Shown here: one piece after another, positions 24,739-32,776 of the stretch | Position numbering within the stretch: position 1 is the first letter of the stretch | Layout of the letters: every line of letters begins with the position of its first letter | Assembly: GCA_005772955.1 (NCBI GenBank) | Contig: SXID01000027.1 | Location: 1-64,000 of the forward strand | Reading direction: 5' to 3' | Length of the DNA: 64,000 bases | From: Planctomycetia bacterium | GTDB lineage: Bacteria > Planctomycetota > Planctomycetia > Gemmatales > Gemmataceae | The notes under the pieces: generated by a model | What the model was told of the DNA's origin: nothing | What the model saw: the letters and a program-made list of their open reading frames with translations, nothing else | Databases searched by the model: none | Translations under genes and position numbers: made by a program

Positions 24739-25259
24739 CGAGGGGTTCCGCGTATCAGGATCGCAGAGCCAGAAGCCGGGGGCAGCCAGTTACCGGTGGG
24801 ACCGTACCGCGCCGGGGTGTCGTCTCCCGTGAGGTCCGACAGGATTGCCCGAAAGAAGGATCGCAGGTGTGCAAGCAGATTTGCGTTCCGCGTCTGAATT
24901 GTCGCGAGTTCGGCAGCCATGGCGGTGAGCCGTTCGCGCGAGACCCGAATTTCGATGGCCAGCGCGTCGGGCAGTTTCTCAGCAATTGTGGACAATTTAA
25001 TCCCATCGGCGGGAACGCCGAGCGCGTTGGCGAGCGTGCCAGCAGAAGCAGTGCGTTGGGCGCTCGCGGCACGGAGTGCGATCGCGTTCGCGTGCTGTTG
25101 AGCAGTGATCGCGGTCGCGGACGCCAGGTCGCCTCGGCGCAGGGCCAGGTTCAATTCGCGCGCGTGTGCGTGCGCGTCGCAGAGCAACTCTTCCTCAGCG
25201 AGTAGCCGCGGAAGGAGTGAGGCGACCAGGGTCGATAGCAGTTGGTGCGAGGTGTGCAT
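24735..25259 (-). CDS. flgN: FlgN-like export chaperone for FlgK/FlgL
   Basis: The 174-residue helical protein (LLSTLVASLLPRLLAEEELLC; LSTIAEKLPDALAIEIRVSRERL) sits immediately before flgK with an ATGA overlap, which is the standard place of the FlgN chaperone. Conservation is low, so the call relies on helicity, size and position. Its start overlaps the end of flgJ by 65 bases. Confidence 0.72.
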   Translation of the reverse strand: MHTSHQLLSTLVASLLPRLLAEEELLCDAHAHARELNLALRRGDLASATAITAQQHANAIALRAASAQRTASAGTLANALGVPADGIKLSTIAEKLPDALAIEIRVSRERLTAMAAELATIQTRNANLLAHLRSFFRAILSDLTGDDTPARYGPTGNWLPPASGSAILIRGTPR

Positions 25260-25599
25260 CGGTGGAGTTCACCGTCTTCGGAGCGGTGCCGGCCTGCATC
25301 TGGCGCACGAGCGCGGTCGCCATCCCGACCCCGCCCGCGTCGGCCAAGTGCCGACTGAGGTAAAGGTCGAAGAGACCGCCTTGCACGTCGCCGGAGTCGC
25401 CAGGGAACAGTCCACCGCCCTCGTCAGGGTCGAGGGTTTGCCGCATTTCCTTCAGTAGCATCGAGAGAAACGTGGCCTCCATCTCAGTGGCCATGTCTTT
25501 CACGCGCGATTCAGCCTTGCTCTGCACCGTAGCACCCGGCTTGCCCGCGAGCGGGGCCGAAATTGTGGTGGCAGACGGAATTGATTGCGCCCCGAACAT
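25195..25599 (-). CDS. flgJ: FlgJ-type rod-binding protein, no glucosaminidase domain
   Basis: The 134-residue protein has the rod-binding (FlgJ N-terminal) motif: MEATFLSMLLKEMRQTLDP, GGLFDLYLSRHLADAGGVG and MATALVRQM. The peptidoglycan hydrolase half of proteobacterial FlgJ is absent, so another enzyme must open the wall for the rod. GGAGAGGAG precedes the ATG. It lies between flgI and flgN. Confidence 0.82.
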   Translation of the reverse strand: MFGAQSIPSATTISAPLAGKPGATVQSKAESRVKDMATEMEATFLSMLLKEMRQTLDPDEGGGLFPGDSGDVQGGLFDLYLSRHLADAGGVGMATALVRQMQAGTAPKTVNSTDAHLAPTAIDPGRLTPSAATR

Positions 25600-25668
25600 A
25601 GTTTTCTCCTCTCCGTGCGAATCGCTGCGTCAAGAACCACGGGTTTCAACCCCGGGACAAGAGGCGCG

Positions 25669-26775
25669 TCACTCCAGAATCAGTTCCGCATGGAGCGCGC
25701 CGGCCTTTTTCATCATCTGGAAGATGGCGATGAGGTCACGCGGGGTCACGCCCAGCGCGTTCATCGCGCGTGCGACTTCCGCGACCGTGGTGGACTTGGG
25801 CACGTTGATGAGCCGGGCCGGTTGCTCGACACCGGCCACCTGCGTGCGCGGCACCACGGTCGTCATGCCACCCGCTAACGGACTGGGTTGGGACACGATG
25901 GGTGCGTTCGTCACCCCAATAAACAGGTTGCCGTGCGCGACCGCAGTGGTCGAAATGCGGACGTTCTCACCGGCCACGACAGTTCCAGTGCGTTCGTTGA
26001 TCACTACCCGCGCCGTACTGTCGGGACGAATTTCGAGCAACCCCACTTCCGCGAGGAACAGCGTCGGCGTCTTCGCCGGGTCTGCAGGCGCGCACAGCGT
26101 CACTGCACCGGGGTCGGTCGCGCTTGCGGTTCCAGGGTAGCGCTCATTAATGGTCTTCGCGATCAATCGCGACGTGTTCAGGTCGGGGTCCTTCAGAAGC
26201 AGCGTGGACTTACCCTCGCGCACGAGTTCACCGGGCGCTTCCTTCTCCACGATCCCGCCAGCAGGGATGCGGCCGACGTTCAGGTGGTTCTTCTGAATGC
26301 CGCTCCCCTGCCCCGTCACCGAGAACCCACCGATCGACAGCGGTCCTTGCGCGAGCGCGTACACGTTCCCATCCGCCCCACGAAGCGGTGTGAAGATGAG
26401 CGTACCGCCTTGCAAACTGCGTGCGTCGTCGATCGCGGAAACGGTAACATCGAGGCGCCCGCCTTTTCGCGTGAACGGCCCGATTTCGGCCGTGACGAGC
26501 ACCGCGGAGATGCTCGTCGAGCGGATCACCGATTCGGCCGGGAGTTGGCTGAAGATTTGCGTGCTGGTCCCCATGCGTTGAAGCATGTCCACCGCGATCT
26601 GCTGCGTAAACGTGCTGCGGCTACCGGTGCCGTCCAGCCCGACCACGAGGCCGAACCCGAACAACTGGTTGCTGCGCGAACCAGACACGTCGGTCACGTC
26701 CTTGATACGCACTTGCGCGGACGCGGTTCCCGACCCGACCAAAACGACCACTGCGGCGATCAAAAGCCGTAACAT
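25669..26775 (-). CDS. flgI: FlgI, flagellar P-ring protein
   Basis: FlgI polymerises around the rod in the periplasm. From the ATG at 26775 the 368-residue protein has a signal peptide ending SGTASA and the family hallmarks VRIKDVTDVSGSRSNQLFGF, LVVGLDGTGSR and a C-terminal MNALGVTPRDLIAIFQMMK. The open frame runs upstream to 27081, but this is flgH antisense-like extension. It lies between flgH and flgJ. Confidence 0.95.
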   Translation of the reverse strand: MLRLLIAAVVVLVGSGTASAQVRIKDVTDVSGSRSNQLFGFGLVVGLDGTGSRSTFTQQIAVDMLQRMGTSTQIFSQLPAESVIRSTSISAVLVTAEIGPFTRKGGRLDVTVSAIDDARSLQGGTLIFTPLRGADGNVYALAQGPLSIGGFSVTGQGSGIQKNHLNVGRIPAGGIVEKEAPGELVREGKSTLLLKDPDLNTSRLIAKTINERYPGTASATDPGAVTLCAPADPAKTPTLFLAEVGLLEIRPDSTARVVINERTGTVVAGENVRISTTAVAHGNLFIGVTNAPIVSQPSPLAGGMTTVVPRTQVAGVEQPARLINVPKSTTVAEVARAMNALGVTPRDLIAIFQMMKKAGALHAELILE

Positions 26776-26890
26776 GGATTCCCCCAGTGGAAGTGAACAG
26801 AGGCCAGCAATCAGAGAACTGGTAAACAGGGGTACTGTTCTTCTCGTTGCTGTCCTCTTGCTTCTGTTCTCTAAACTCTTTCCTCTGCGC

Positions 26891-27526
26891 TTACGGTCGC
26901 AACAGGTTGCCGAGGCGCCCGAGGTAGCCTTGCTGCGTCGTGCGTGTTGCCGGGCCGCGGCCCAGGTAACTGATGCGGAAGTTCGCGACCGAGCCGGACG
27001 TGATGACGTTTCCCACCCCGATGTCTGCCGGGCGCACGATCCCGGTGATCCGCAACACGCGCTCTTCACCTTGTACCACACGACTCCGATAACCCTCGAC
27101 GACCAGGTTCCCGTTGGGCATCACGTCTACTACCGTCACGGCCATGCGGTCGGTGAACACGCGATTGCTCGTGTTCTGCGCATTGCCGGTAAACGTCAGG
27201 TTACTCGACTGATTCGGATACACGAACCCGACGCCGGGCGCGGCGACGGTACCGGCACCGCCGTTACCGACCGCCACGGGACCGCCCCCGAACATTTGCA
27301 GGTTACCGCTGGATGCGGTCGTACGGTTCAGCGACTTCTGGTCGTTCTCGTTCGTGACGGTCGTTTCGGTGATGGTCACGGTCAACGTATCGCCGATGTT
27401 GCGGGCACGGTTATCCTGAAACAGGAACCCGTACCGCGGGTCACGCCGCTCCCAGAGCGAATCGGCCTTCCCGGTCGTTCCGACAGCCGCGAGCATCGTG
27501 AGGGTTGCTATTAGTAGTCGCCTCAT
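26891..27526 (-). CDS. flgH: FlgH, flagellar L-ring protein without a lipobox
   Basis: FlgH forms the outer-membrane L-ring. The 211-residue protein contains SLWERRDPRYGFLFQDNRAR, IGDTLTVTITETTVTNENDQK and VVEGYRSRVVQGEERVLRITG, all typical. The leader MRRLLIATLTMLAAVGTTGKA has no cysteine, so it is not a standard lipoprotein, unlike most FlgH. It overlaps flgA by four bases. Confidence 0.93.
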   Translation of the reverse strand: MRRLLIATLTMLAAVGTTGKADSLWERRDPRYGFLFQDNRARNIGDTLTVTITETTVTNENDQKSLNRTTASSGNLQMFGGGPVAVGNGGAGTVAAPGVGFVYPNQSSNLTFTGNAQNTSNRVFTDRMAVTVVDVMPNGNLVVEGYRSRVVQGEERVLRITGIVRPADIGVGNVITSGSVANFRISYLGRGPATRTTQQGYLGRLGNLLRP

Positions 27527-28404
27527 GGCGTAATTCCTCCGAGTTCGACTTCGAGTTTGCCGGGTCCGACGACCTTCGCAGGGATCAGCTTCTTCGAGTC
27601 GGGGTTTTGCACGAAAACGGTCTGTCCAAGGCGCCCGTCCTGCTGCGATTCGCCGATCATCACGACCTTCAATTCGCCACTCTGGATGCCCACTTCCACA
27701 CGTTGCCGGGCGCGAACAAGCACTTCATTGGGTGCGATAGCAACGCCATCGGCGGGCATCCCGGGGACGGTTCCACCGGCGCGAACGATTGCTCCAGTGT
27801 TCGAGCGCGAAGCGGACTTAACATCGAGTTGGATCGCGAACGCGAGCAGCGTTTCGCCGTTGCTGACAACGGTCATGTCCATCTGGATACGCCCGGTTGT
27901 GCCGGGCTTGCCGCGTGGTTTCGCGGTAATCGTGATGCGATCGTTGGCCGGTACATCGGGCAACCGCACCACGAGAGGAACAGCGAGGTCGATAGTGAGG
28001 TCCGGTGTGTCGCCTGTATGACGGAGCGATTCAGCCCGCGCCACCGCGATCACCTCTTCAATGGTGACTGGGCGGCGTACCGGAATGACAGTCACCCGTT
28101 CGGCGCCGATGACGCGCACGGCAGCGGTGTCGATACCTGCCAGTTGGAGCCGGTACTCGACAGACCGGCGCCCGATGGCGGTGCTCCGGTCGCGTGCTTT
28201 GAATTCCGCGAGATCGAGCTTGGAAATGGTTGCGCGAAGGCCGGCGTCGCCCCCTGATAGGAGCGTCACATCACCCACCGTGACGAGGGACGTGCCGACG
28301 GTCGCACGGTCATTGAGTTCCACCACGACTGGGTCGACGGCCCGCGCCCCGGCGGTAGCGAGAACGGCTCCCACGATGGCAACCAAGTATTGGAAGATTC
28401 GCAT
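27523..28404 (-). CDS. flgA: FlgA, P-ring assembly chaperone
   Basis: FlgA is the periplasmic chaperone for FlgI. From the ATG at 28404 the 293-residue protein has a signal peptide (FQYLVAIVGAVLATAGARA), a SAF-like domain and the C-terminal part GVAIAPNEVLVRARQRVEVG, VMIGESQQDGRLGQTVFVQN and KKLIPAKVVGPGKLEV. Stop and flgH start overlap as ATGA. The order flgF-flgG-flgA-flgH-flgI-flgJ is a classic rod/ring operon. Confidence 0.9.
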   Translation of the reverse strand: MRIFQYLVAIVGAVLATAGARAVDPVVVELNDRATVGTSLVTVGDVTLLSGGDAGLRATISKLDLAEFKARDRSTAIGRRSVEYRLQLAGIDTAAVRVIGAERVTVIPVRRPVTIEEVIAVARAESLRHTGDTPDLTIDLAVPLVVRLPDVPANDRITITAKPRGKPGTTGRIQMDMTVVSNGETLLAFAIQLDVKSASRSNTGAIVRAGGTVPGMPADGVAIAPNEVLVRARQRVEVGIQSGELKVVMIGESQQDGRLGQTVFVQNPDSKKLIPAKVVGPGKLEVELGGITP

Positions 28405-28434
28405 CCCTGCGCTCCGCGAACGTGGCCCGAGAGT

Positions 28435-28537
28435 GGTCCGCTCAATCCGCGAGCGGTCCGACACGCACGAACCGTTATCAAGGACACCGTGTCAGCAATT
28501 CCAACAGCAACGCAACCGCTCGCGGAGCGAGCGGACC
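28435..28537. repeat. Hairpin repeat cluster between flgG and flgA
   Basis: GGTCCGCTC (28435-28443) and GAGCGGACC (28529-28537) are perfect 9-base inverted repeats flanking about 85 bases. Inside the right arm is the palindrome CCGCTCGCGGAGCGAGCGG (28516-28534). It is the same family as the fliP-fliQ hairpins. Confidence 0.55.
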
Positions 28538-28561
28538 GCACTCAAGACCGGACCATACCAC

Positions 28562-29353
28562 TTATCGGATCAAGTCCGTGGTCGAGGCCAGCATGTTGTC
28601 AGCGGTTCGCACAGCACGCGTGTTGAATTCGTAAGCGCGCTGCGCGAGGATCAGGTTGATCAGTTCGGTTACCACATCCACGTTTGAGCGTTCCAAGAAT
28701 CCTTGTCGGGTCAGGCCAACACCGTTCTGACCCGGCGTCGCGATGAGCGGCGTTCCCGACGACGCGGTTTCGGCGAACAGATTCCGCCCCTCGGCGCTCA
28801 GGCCAGCCGCGTTCTGGAACCGCACGAGTGTGAGTTGCCCCAACACAGTCGAAGCATTCAATGCGCCGGCGTTCTGCACAGAAATGGTGCCGTCCGACCC
28901 AACCGACACCGACACTGCCTGAGTCGGAATCGTGATTTGCGGCGAGATCAAGAACCCGTCACTCGTGACGAGACTGCCCTGTGCGTTCAGCCGGAGGGCA
29001 CCGTCGCGTGTGTAACGCAGTTCGCCACTTGGGAGTGTGACCTGGAAGAAGCCTTCACCCTCCACCGCCACGTCAAACGGGTTCTGCGTATTGACCAGCG
29101 CACCAGGGGTGAACACCTTCGTGATGCCAGCGACCCTCGCCCCGCTGCCGATCTGCAACCCGGTAGGCACCTGAAGCCCCTGGGCCGCGTCTGACCCTGG
29201 CGCGCGCTGGTTCACATAGAGGAGGTCTTGGAAGTCGGCCTGACCCTTCTTGTAACCGTTGGTGTTCACGTTGGCGATGTTGTTCGCGGTGTTGTCGATC
29301 GCCGTCGTCTGGACGTTCATCCCAGTCGCGCTGGTGAACAGTGCCTTGATCAT
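28562..29353 (-). CDS. flgG: FlgG, distal rod protein
   Basis: FlgG builds the distal rod. The 263 residues have MIKALFTSATGMNVQTTAIDN, NTANNIANVNTNGYKKGQADF and a C-terminal LINLILAQRAYEFNTRAVRTAD, all textbook FlgG. It follows flgF by 28 bases in the same direction and precedes flgA. Confidence 0.96.
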   Translation of the reverse strand: MIKALFTSATGMNVQTTAIDNTANNIANVNTNGYKKGQADFQDLLYVNQRAPGSDAAQGLQVPTGLQIGSGARVAGITKVFTPGALVNTQNPFDVAVEGEGFFQVTLPSGELRYTRDGALRLNAQGSLVTSDGFLISPQITIPTQAVSVSVGSDGTISVQNAGALNASTVLGQLTLVRFQNAAGLSAEGRNLFAETASSGTPLIATPGQNGVGLTRQGFLERSNVDVVTELINLILAQRAYEFNTRAVRTADNMLASTTDLIR

Positions 29354-29381
29354 GGCCGAATCTCCTGGGTAGTGAGCCGCG

Positions 29382-30107
29382 TCAGCTCTGCGGTCGCGTG
29401 TTCAGTTGGATTGTTTCGGCGAGCGAGCGGAGTGCGCGCTGCGCGGCGTCGTAGTAGCGAGCGCCGATGATCAGCCGCACCATCGCGTCGGCCGGTTGCA
29501 CATTGGAGCCTTCGCGGAAGCCCTGGAGTACGCGTCCCGGTGCGACTTGCAACCCGGCTTCGGGCGGTGCCGTGTATAACGTCGGACCTGCGGCCGTGAG
29601 TTGTTGCAAGTTGGTGAACCTGACGACACGGAGTTGACCAAGAGGTGTGCCGTCCGCAGTGACACTCCCGTCCGCAGCGACGACAAGTTGGTTGGTTCCC
29701 TGCGGCACGTTCAGCGCACCACCGTCGCCCTGGAGCACGTACCCGGACTGACTGACGAGTTGGCCCTGCGGGGTCGGCGCGAAACAACCGTTACGCGTGT
29801 AGATTGGACCATCCGGCCCAGCCAACACGAAGAAGCGGTCAGGTTCCCCGAGTGCAAGATCGTAGGGGTGTCCGGTCTGCTGGAGAGCGCCTGGGCGGAA
29901 GTCGTGATAGGCCTGAACGGTGCGGGCGCCGACGATGTCGCCTGTCGGCTCGGTTGCACGCCCGAGTACGCGGTCGAAGGTCTCGAACACCAGCCCGCGT
30001 TCGCGGTAACCGGGGGTGCTGGAGTGCGCGAGGTTGTGCGCGGTCACCTCTTGCTGCTCGGAGGCGACCACAAGCGCGGTCGCCGCGCTATACATTCCAC
30101 GAATCAT
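29382..30107 (-). CDS. flgF: FlgF-like rod protein
   Basis: The 241-residue protein opens MIRGMYSAATALVVASEQQE and AHNLAHSSTPGYRERGLVF. It has the FlgE/F/G core (FFVLAGPDGPIYTRNGCFAP, GQLVSQSGYVLQG) and a C-terminal MVRLIIGARYYDAAQRALRS. Its place before flgG favours FlgF, the proximal rod. The upstream gap (30108-30212) contains GTCGATAA in the right orientation, but without a clear CAAA partner. Confidence 0.87.
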   Translation of the reverse strand: MIRGMYSAATALVVASEQQEVTAHNLAHSSTPGYRERGLVFETFDRVLGRATEPTGDIVGARTVQAYHDFRPGALQQTGHPYDLALGEPDRFFVLAGPDGPIYTRNGCFAPTPQGQLVSQSGYVLQGDGGALNVPQGTNQLVVAADGSVTADGTPLGQLRVVRFTNLQQLTAAGPTLYTAPPEAGLQVAPGRVLQGFREGSNVQPADAMVRLIIGARYYDAAQRALRSLAETIQLNTRPQS

Positions 30108-30212
30108 GGCGGATCGTTCCCGTGTGTCCGGTCCACGGAATTTATCGACCCGGCATGACCGGCGTGTTCACTTCTTTTCACCGATCTTGCGGAACTGCCA
30201 GAACCGGCAACC

Positions 30213-30635
30213 TCAGGCGATCACCAGAACCGCTTGTGCCCGTTCCGCGGACGCGAGTTGGCCGGTGCGTTCCATCTCGTTCGCCTCGACGCGCACCGCC
30301 TCGAACCCCTCGCGGAGTGTGCTCATAATCCTCCGCACATTCGCGATCGCAACGAGAGACGGTCTGGTCAGTTCCGTCACCATGTACTCGTAGAGCCGCA
30401 GCAGGTTTGTGTTCGTTTCAGGGCTAACCTCAACGCAGACACCGGCTGCAAGCGCCATGAGGACGTTCTGCGTCTTGACCAGTTGCGCCACAACCGCCCC
30501 GGACTCGCCCGCATGGAACGACCCCTCGGCTCGGTCGAGCCGCTCAAGCGCGTTATCGTAAAGGGCCAAGAGGAGGTCGATGCGGGTCCAGCCGCCGTCT
30601 GACTCGTTCTGTCGGTAGCCGCGGTACATGTTCAT
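30213..30635 (-). CDS. fliS: FliS, flagellin export chaperone
   Basis: FliS binds flagellin and prevents its polymerisation in the cytoplasm. The 140-residue protein begins MNMYRGYRQNE and contains RIDLLLALYDNALERLDRAE and NLLRLYEYMVTELTRPSL, close to the family pattern (LLxxLYDxALxxL). It lies 19 bases after fliD in the same direction. Confidence 0.92.
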   Translation of the reverse strand: MNMYRGYRQNESDGGWTRIDLLLALYDNALERLDRAEGSFHAGESGAVVAQLVKTQNVLMALAAGVCVEVSPETNTNLLRLYEYMVTELTRPSLVAIANVRRIMSTLREGFEAVRVEANEMERTGQLASAERAQAVLVIA

Positions 30636-30654
30636 GGCCTCGTCCTGTTCGGGG

Positions 30655-32655
30655 TTACTTGCTGTTGTTGATGATGACGAGTGAAGAAAGTTGGGTCTGG
30701 AGTCCCTTCAGATTGTTAACCGCGGTCTCCATCGCGGCGAACCGCGTCTGGAGCTCGGCCATTTTGGATTCAAGAAGCGCACTCTGTTTGGCGACGGTTT
30801 TGTCTATAGCCGACGAGCGCTCCGTGAACGCGTCGTTGATCGCCTTGAACCGGCCGTTCACCGGGTCGAGGTACTTGTTGAGTACCGCCCCGAGCCTGCT
30901 CGCAAGCCCCTGGGTCACGGTCAGGTTTGCCGAGCCTGGCGCGGACAACGTCGACGTGACTTGCAGACCCACAGTGTTGGCGTTGCCCGACGCACCGCTC
31001 AGGATCTGACCGGAACCGGTCGCGGTCTCAGTCATCCCATTCGCGACGAAGTTGCCGGCCACGTCCGAACCGGTGCCGGTCTCGGTGCCATTGAACCCGA
31101 GTGCCGCGAGCAGCGGGGCCGACCCGCCGGTGATCGCGACACTCGCTCCGGAGCCGTACTTCTGGGTGGTGAGTTCGATCTTCCCATTACCATTCACCAC
31201 GGCACTGACGAGATTGCCCCCAAGACTCGGGGCCGAGTTGATCGCCTTCTGAAGCGCGGCGACCAGTTCGTCCCGCGTGTACGCCCCGCCCGGCAGCGTG
31301 ACGCCACTGGAGATGAGACCGTTGAGCTTGATCTGGAGCGCGTTGTCCGGCGGTGTGAGCGTCACCGGTCCGGCCGGCCCGGCCGAGACTACCACCGCGC
31401 GACTGGCCGCCGAAGTGATGTTGACCGTATATGGGGAACTGGTGGGCTTGGTCTTGTTCGAGCCGATGAGGAACTCGACACCATTCGTGTCCGACTTGCC
31501 CGAGAGAGCGAACAGGCGCTTGAAATTGGCCGCGGCATTTCCGGGTGAGTTCAGCGCGGCGCTGAACTTCGAGGAGTCGAAGCTCAACTTCCCGCGTTCG
31601 TCGAAAGCCAGCCCGACCGACGACAGCCGGTTCGCGGTCGCGCTCAGCCCGGGGACGGTGGCCGAGAGCGCCGACGCGAGTTCGTTCGCCAGCGCGGACG
31701 CGTCGCGGTTCCCGAGCAGCGCGCCGGCGAACTTCGTGTCCGTGTCGAACCGGGTCTGCTCGGTGATGAAGTCGCGAACGCCGTTGTACGCGGTGACGAA
31801 GTCCTGAACCGCCTTGACGGTCGCGTCGTTGTCGTTCTTGACCGACACGGTGATGGACTTGTTCACGTCCGCCTGGAGTACGGTCAGGCTCACCCCCGCG
31901 ATCAGATTGCTGAACTGGTTGGTCTCGCTCGTAATGGTCAGCGCCCCGGCCCCGCTGCCGACTTTCACCTTGGCGTCGGTCGCGGCTTGAACGGTGGTAA
32001 TCGCTCCCGTTTCCAGAACCGACGCGCCGGTGCCGGTGGTCAGGTTGTTCGTCACGGCGATGCTGTTGGCGCTGCCCGTCTTGGCGGAGGTGAGGAGCAA
32101 CCGGTAGGGCGCGGTGGTCGTGCCGTCGTTGACGACCGACGCGCGGAGATCGCCGTTGGCCGCGTTGACCGCATCGGCCAACCCCTGGAGCGTGTTGTTC
32201 CGGCTATCGACGGTGACGGTCGTCGTCACGCCACCGCCGACTTGAAAAGCGATCGTGCCTTCTTGGATCCTGGCGTTGGGGTCGGCGTACCCCGCGGAGG
32301 AAAACTGTGCGGCCTTCGCGAGGCTCTCCACGGTCAGGGTGTACGTGCCCGCGACTGCGGCCGTTCCGGCGACGGCGGTCACGGCTGCGGTGTCCGACGC
32401 GGTCGCGGTCCGGCCGTCGAATGCCCCACCTCCAGAACGGGCCAACGCGTTCGTTTTGGCTTGCAGGTCGAACAACTTGCCCTGAAGGGCCGCGAACGTT
32501 GTTTGCTTGCCGACGATCTCGGACTTCTGGGTCTTGAACCGATTGATCCGCTGCTGGCTAACCGCGTTCAACCCGTCGATGACTTTGGCCGTGTCGATAC
32601 CGGTGGCCAGGCCGGTGAAATTCAACCCGTTCGAACTAACGCCACCGAGGGCCAT
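30655..32655 (-). CDS. fliD: FliD, filament cap protein
   Basis: FliD (HAP2) caps the filament and inserts flagellin subunits. The 666-residue protein begins MALGGVSSNGLNFTGLATGID and has the FliD_N motif (NAVSQQRINRFKTQKSEI) and a C-terminal coiled coil (LLESKMAELQTRFAAMETAV). Two flagellin-IN-like stretches lie in the middle. I use the ATG at 32655, preceded by GAGGTG. It lies between fliC and fliS. Confidence 0.93.
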   Translation of the reverse strand: MALGGVSSNGLNFTGLATGIDTAKVIDGLNAVSQQRINRFKTQKSEIVGKQTTFAALQGKLFDLQAKTNALARSGGGAFDGRTATASDTAAVTAVAGTAAVAGTYTLTVESLAKAAQFSSAGYADPNARIQEGTIAFQVGGGVTTTVTVDSRNNTLQGLADAVNAANGDLRASVVNDGTTTAPYRLLLTSAKTGSANSIAVTNNLTTGTGASVLETGAITTVQAATDAKVKVGSGAGALTITSETNQFSNLIAGVSLTVLQADVNKSITVSVKNDNDATVKAVQDFVTAYNGVRDFITEQTRFDTDTKFAGALLGNRDASALANELASALSATVPGLSATANRLSSVGLAFDERGKLSFDSSKFSAALNSPGNAAANFKRLFALSGKSDTNGVEFLIGSNKTKPTSSPYTVNITSAASRAVVVSAGPAGPVTLTPPDNALQIKLNGLISSGVTLPGGAYTRDELVAALQKAINSAPSLGGNLVSAVVNGNGKIELTTQKYGSGASVAITGGSAPLLAALGFNGTETGTGSDVAGNFVANGMTETATGSGQILSGASGNANTVGLQVTSTLSAPGSANLTVTQGLASRLGAVLNKYLDPVNGRFKAINDAFTERSSAIDKTVAKQSALLESKMAELQTRFAAMETAVNNLKGLQTQLSSLVIINNSK

Positions 32656-32776
32656 GGGACACCTCAAAGTAGGATGCGGGACGCAGGCGACGCGACTACC
32701 GTGGTGTGCGGCGATGGGGCGTGGGACGAAGTGACCTCCGTTCCGCGCCCCTTAAGTTACGATTCAACGGTCCCGA

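Noticed and set aside
30135-30160. Sigma-28 promoter for flgF
   Set aside because: GTCGATAA is present on the minus strand, but the bases 14 or 15 upstream do not give CAAA or TAAA.
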